A stretch of 64,000 nucleotides of DNA, taken from Pandoraea pnomenusa (GTDB lineage Bacteria; Pseudomonadota; Gammaproteobacteria; Burkholderiales; Burkholderiaceae). The stretch covers positions 3,782,001-3,846,000 of the forward strand of contig NZ_CP009553.3 in the NCBI RefSeq assembly GCF_000767615.3. Direction: 5' to 3'. This document shows, one piece after another, positions 62,859-64,000 of the stretch (within the stretch, counting starts at the first letter, position 1; every line of letters begins with the position of its first letter). The notes below the pieces were generated by a model. It did no database searches. It saw only the letters and a list, made by a program, of their open reading frames with translations, and was not told the origin of the DNA. The translations under genes were made by a program, and so were the position numbers.

Positions 62859-62911
62859 AAATTGGTCACATCAAATAGTGCCGATCATTGAATGTTTGAT
62901 GGAACCAATTT
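62859..62911. promoter_or_regulatory. 17-bp inverted repeat in the MocR/ABC divergent promoter
   Basis: The arms at 62859-62875 (AAATTGGTCACATCAAA) and 62895-62911 (its inverted partner, 15 of 17 matching) are separated by 19 bases. They lie about 80 bases upstream of the binding-protein gene, and a further ACCAAT half-site is at 62827-62832. MocR-type regulators commonly bind repeated half-sites in such divergent regions. Assignment is inference. Confidence 0.5.
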
Positions 62912-63079
62912 ACGAGCAACAAACTCGGGTAATCCCTTCTTGCGCCTTATTTTTCCGGTGTTTCGGCAATATCGTGCAGTATTATCGCCCGATGGCATTG
63001 TCGTGACGCCGCCAAATTGCACCACACAGGTGCAAATACTTTCATTGTGGGGCCAATCTCGCCCCAAGGTGCCGCCTTC

Positions 63080-64000
63080 ATGCAGATTCTGCTGTCCGAT
63101 CTGATCCTTCAGCATCTCGAACCAAACGCGGAGATTCCGCGCAACCGGCAGCTGTACAACATCGTGAGAGCGTCGATTCTCGACGGACGTCTGCCGGGCG
63201 GCACCCGACTGCCCGCCTCGCGCGATCTTGCACGCGAGTTGGCCATCTCCCGAAACACGGTGCTGTACGCGTACGAGCAGTTGCGCGCCGAGGGCTACGT
63301 ACGCTCACGCACCGGCGACGGCACGTTCGTGACCGACGCGATTCCGGAGGAGTCCATGGCAACCCGGCCAGGTCGCACGCCCGACGCGCCGCCGGATGCG
63401 GAGGTCAACCTCTCGCAACGTGGCCGGGGCCTTATCCTCAACGCGCGAGCGTCGCGGCGTCAGGCCGGTGCCTTCATGCCCGGTGTGCCCGACCTCGACG
63501 CCTTTCCGCTCAAGCAATGGACACGTCTGGTCGAGCGGCACTGGCGTCGCCGCACGCCGGAGAATCTGACCTACGGGTATGGCGGCGGTCACCCCGCGCT
63601 CAAGAAAGCGCTTGCCCAGCATTTGCGCTCGGCCCGCTCGGTGGCCTGCGAACCCGAGCAGATCATCATCACCGAGGGCATTCATCAGGCGATTCATCTG
63701 TGCGTGCAAATGCTCACGGACGTTCGCCACCGCGCCTGGGTGGAAGACCCCGGCTACTGGGGCATTCACAAGGTGCTCCAGGCGTATGGCGTGGAGACGA
63801 TCTCGATCCCGGTCGACGCGGAAGGGCTCAGTCCTTCGCCCGCCGACTGGCGCAAGCCGCCGCGCCTGATCTTCGTCACGCCCTCGCACCAGTATCCGTT
63901 GGGCCATGTGATGTCGCTCGCGCGGCGCCGACAGCTATTGCAGTACGCCCGCAAGCACGACGCGTGGATCGTCGAAGACGACTACGACAGCGAATTTCGC
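63080..64000 (+). CDS. MocR-type regulator (GntR helix-turn-helix plus aminotransferase-like domain), partial
   Basis: The frame is open from ATG 63080 to the window edge (307 codons, C-terminus missing). Residues about 10-80 are a GntR winged helix-turn-helix (NRQLYNIVRASILDGRLPGG, LPASRDLARELAISRNTVLYAY, YVRSRTGDGTFV). From about 115 it becomes a class I aminotransferase-like domain (FMPGVPDLDAFPLKQWTRLV, YGYGGGHPALKKALAQHL, IIITEGIHQAIHL, DPGYWGIHKVL, FVTPSHQYPLGHVMS, EDDYDSEF). The PLP lysine lies beyond the edge. MocR regulators such as GabR and PdxR use PLP and an amino ligand to control a neighbouring operon. Being divergent from the ABC transporter genes, that operon is its likely target. 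Confidence 0.92.
   Translation, partial: MQILLSDLILQHLEPNAEIPRNRQLYNIVRASILDGRLPGGTRLPASRDLARELAISRNTVLYAYEQLRAEGYVRSRTGDGTFVTDAIPEESMATRPGRTPDAPPDAEVNLSQRGRGLILNARASRRQAGAFMPGVPDLDAFPLKQWTRLVERHWRRRTPENLTYGYGGGHPALKKALAQHLRSARSVACEPEQIIITEGIHQAIHLCVQMLTDVRHRAWVEDPGYWGIHKVLQAYGVETISIPVDAEGLSPSPADWRKPPRLIFVTPSHQYPLGHVMSLARRRQLLQYARKHDAWIVEDDYDSEFR

Overview
The window looks like a chromosomal segment of a high-GC betaproteobacterium of the order Burkholderiales. A Pandoraea or Burkholderia-like organism is my best guess. The basis is gene content and style: a porin with a GVIDTYVT-type start, an HU protein with a lysine-rich H1-like tail, a full hopanoid set, and G/C-rich third codon positions. 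There are no rRNAs, tRNAs, insertion sequences, phage genes or CRISPR arrays, so this is metabolic and envelope core/accessory DNA rather than a mobile region. Species assignment is inference.

Left part (1-21 kb). A truncated gene lies at the edge, then a PilZ protein coupled to an IclR regulator. A hydantoin-type operon follows on the minus strand: MFS importer, maleate-isomerase/AMDase-like protein, hydantoinase and a racemase-fold protein that lacks both catalytic cysteines. It is divergent from a GntR regulator. Next come psd, an acetaldehyde dehydrogenase/4-hydroxy-2-oxovalerate aldolase pair, and a non-coding stretch with three copies of an ordered DnaA-box triad. After that are pagP, a FucP-like MFS gene with a coding minisatellite, a secreted unknown, the HU/H1-like protein, an amino-acid binding protein, a YqjI/YqjH-like PadR-ferric reductase pair, a cupin, a small unknown and an SDR.

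Centre (21.5-46 kb), the most distinctive part. Seven tightly packed plus-strand genes form an apparent phosphonolipid operon: a CDP-alcohol phosphatidyltransferase fused to a 2OG-Fe(II) oxygenase, an HpnL-like membrane protein, a nucleotidyltransferase, PEP mutase fused to a second nucleotidyltransferase, phosphonopyruvate decarboxylase, AEP transaminase and dxs. It ends at a strong terminator and is followed at once by the hopanoid locus: hpnN (minus), hpnM, ispH, hpnH, hpnA, hpnB (plus), hpnG, shc, hpnE, hpnD (minus) and hpnC (plus). Together these genes would make isoprenoid precursors, squalene, hopene and extended hopanoids, transport hopanoids, and build an aminoethylphosphonate head group for a membrane lipid. 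The proposal is that two unusual membrane-lipid pathways sit side by side.

Right part (45.6-64 kb). An EamA permease and a nitronate monooxygenase are followed by an aldehyde dehydrogenase/GABA-type aminotransferase pair divergent from an XRE-cupin regulator. Then comes a four-gene operon of two unrecognised proteins, an M19-like protein with altered metal ligands and a ThDP enzyme. A minus-strand polyamine-type ABC operon follows (binding protein, two permeases, ATPase, then a porin); its binding-protein gene carries a single-base frameshift in a C6 tract. A divergent MocR-type regulator runs off the right edge.
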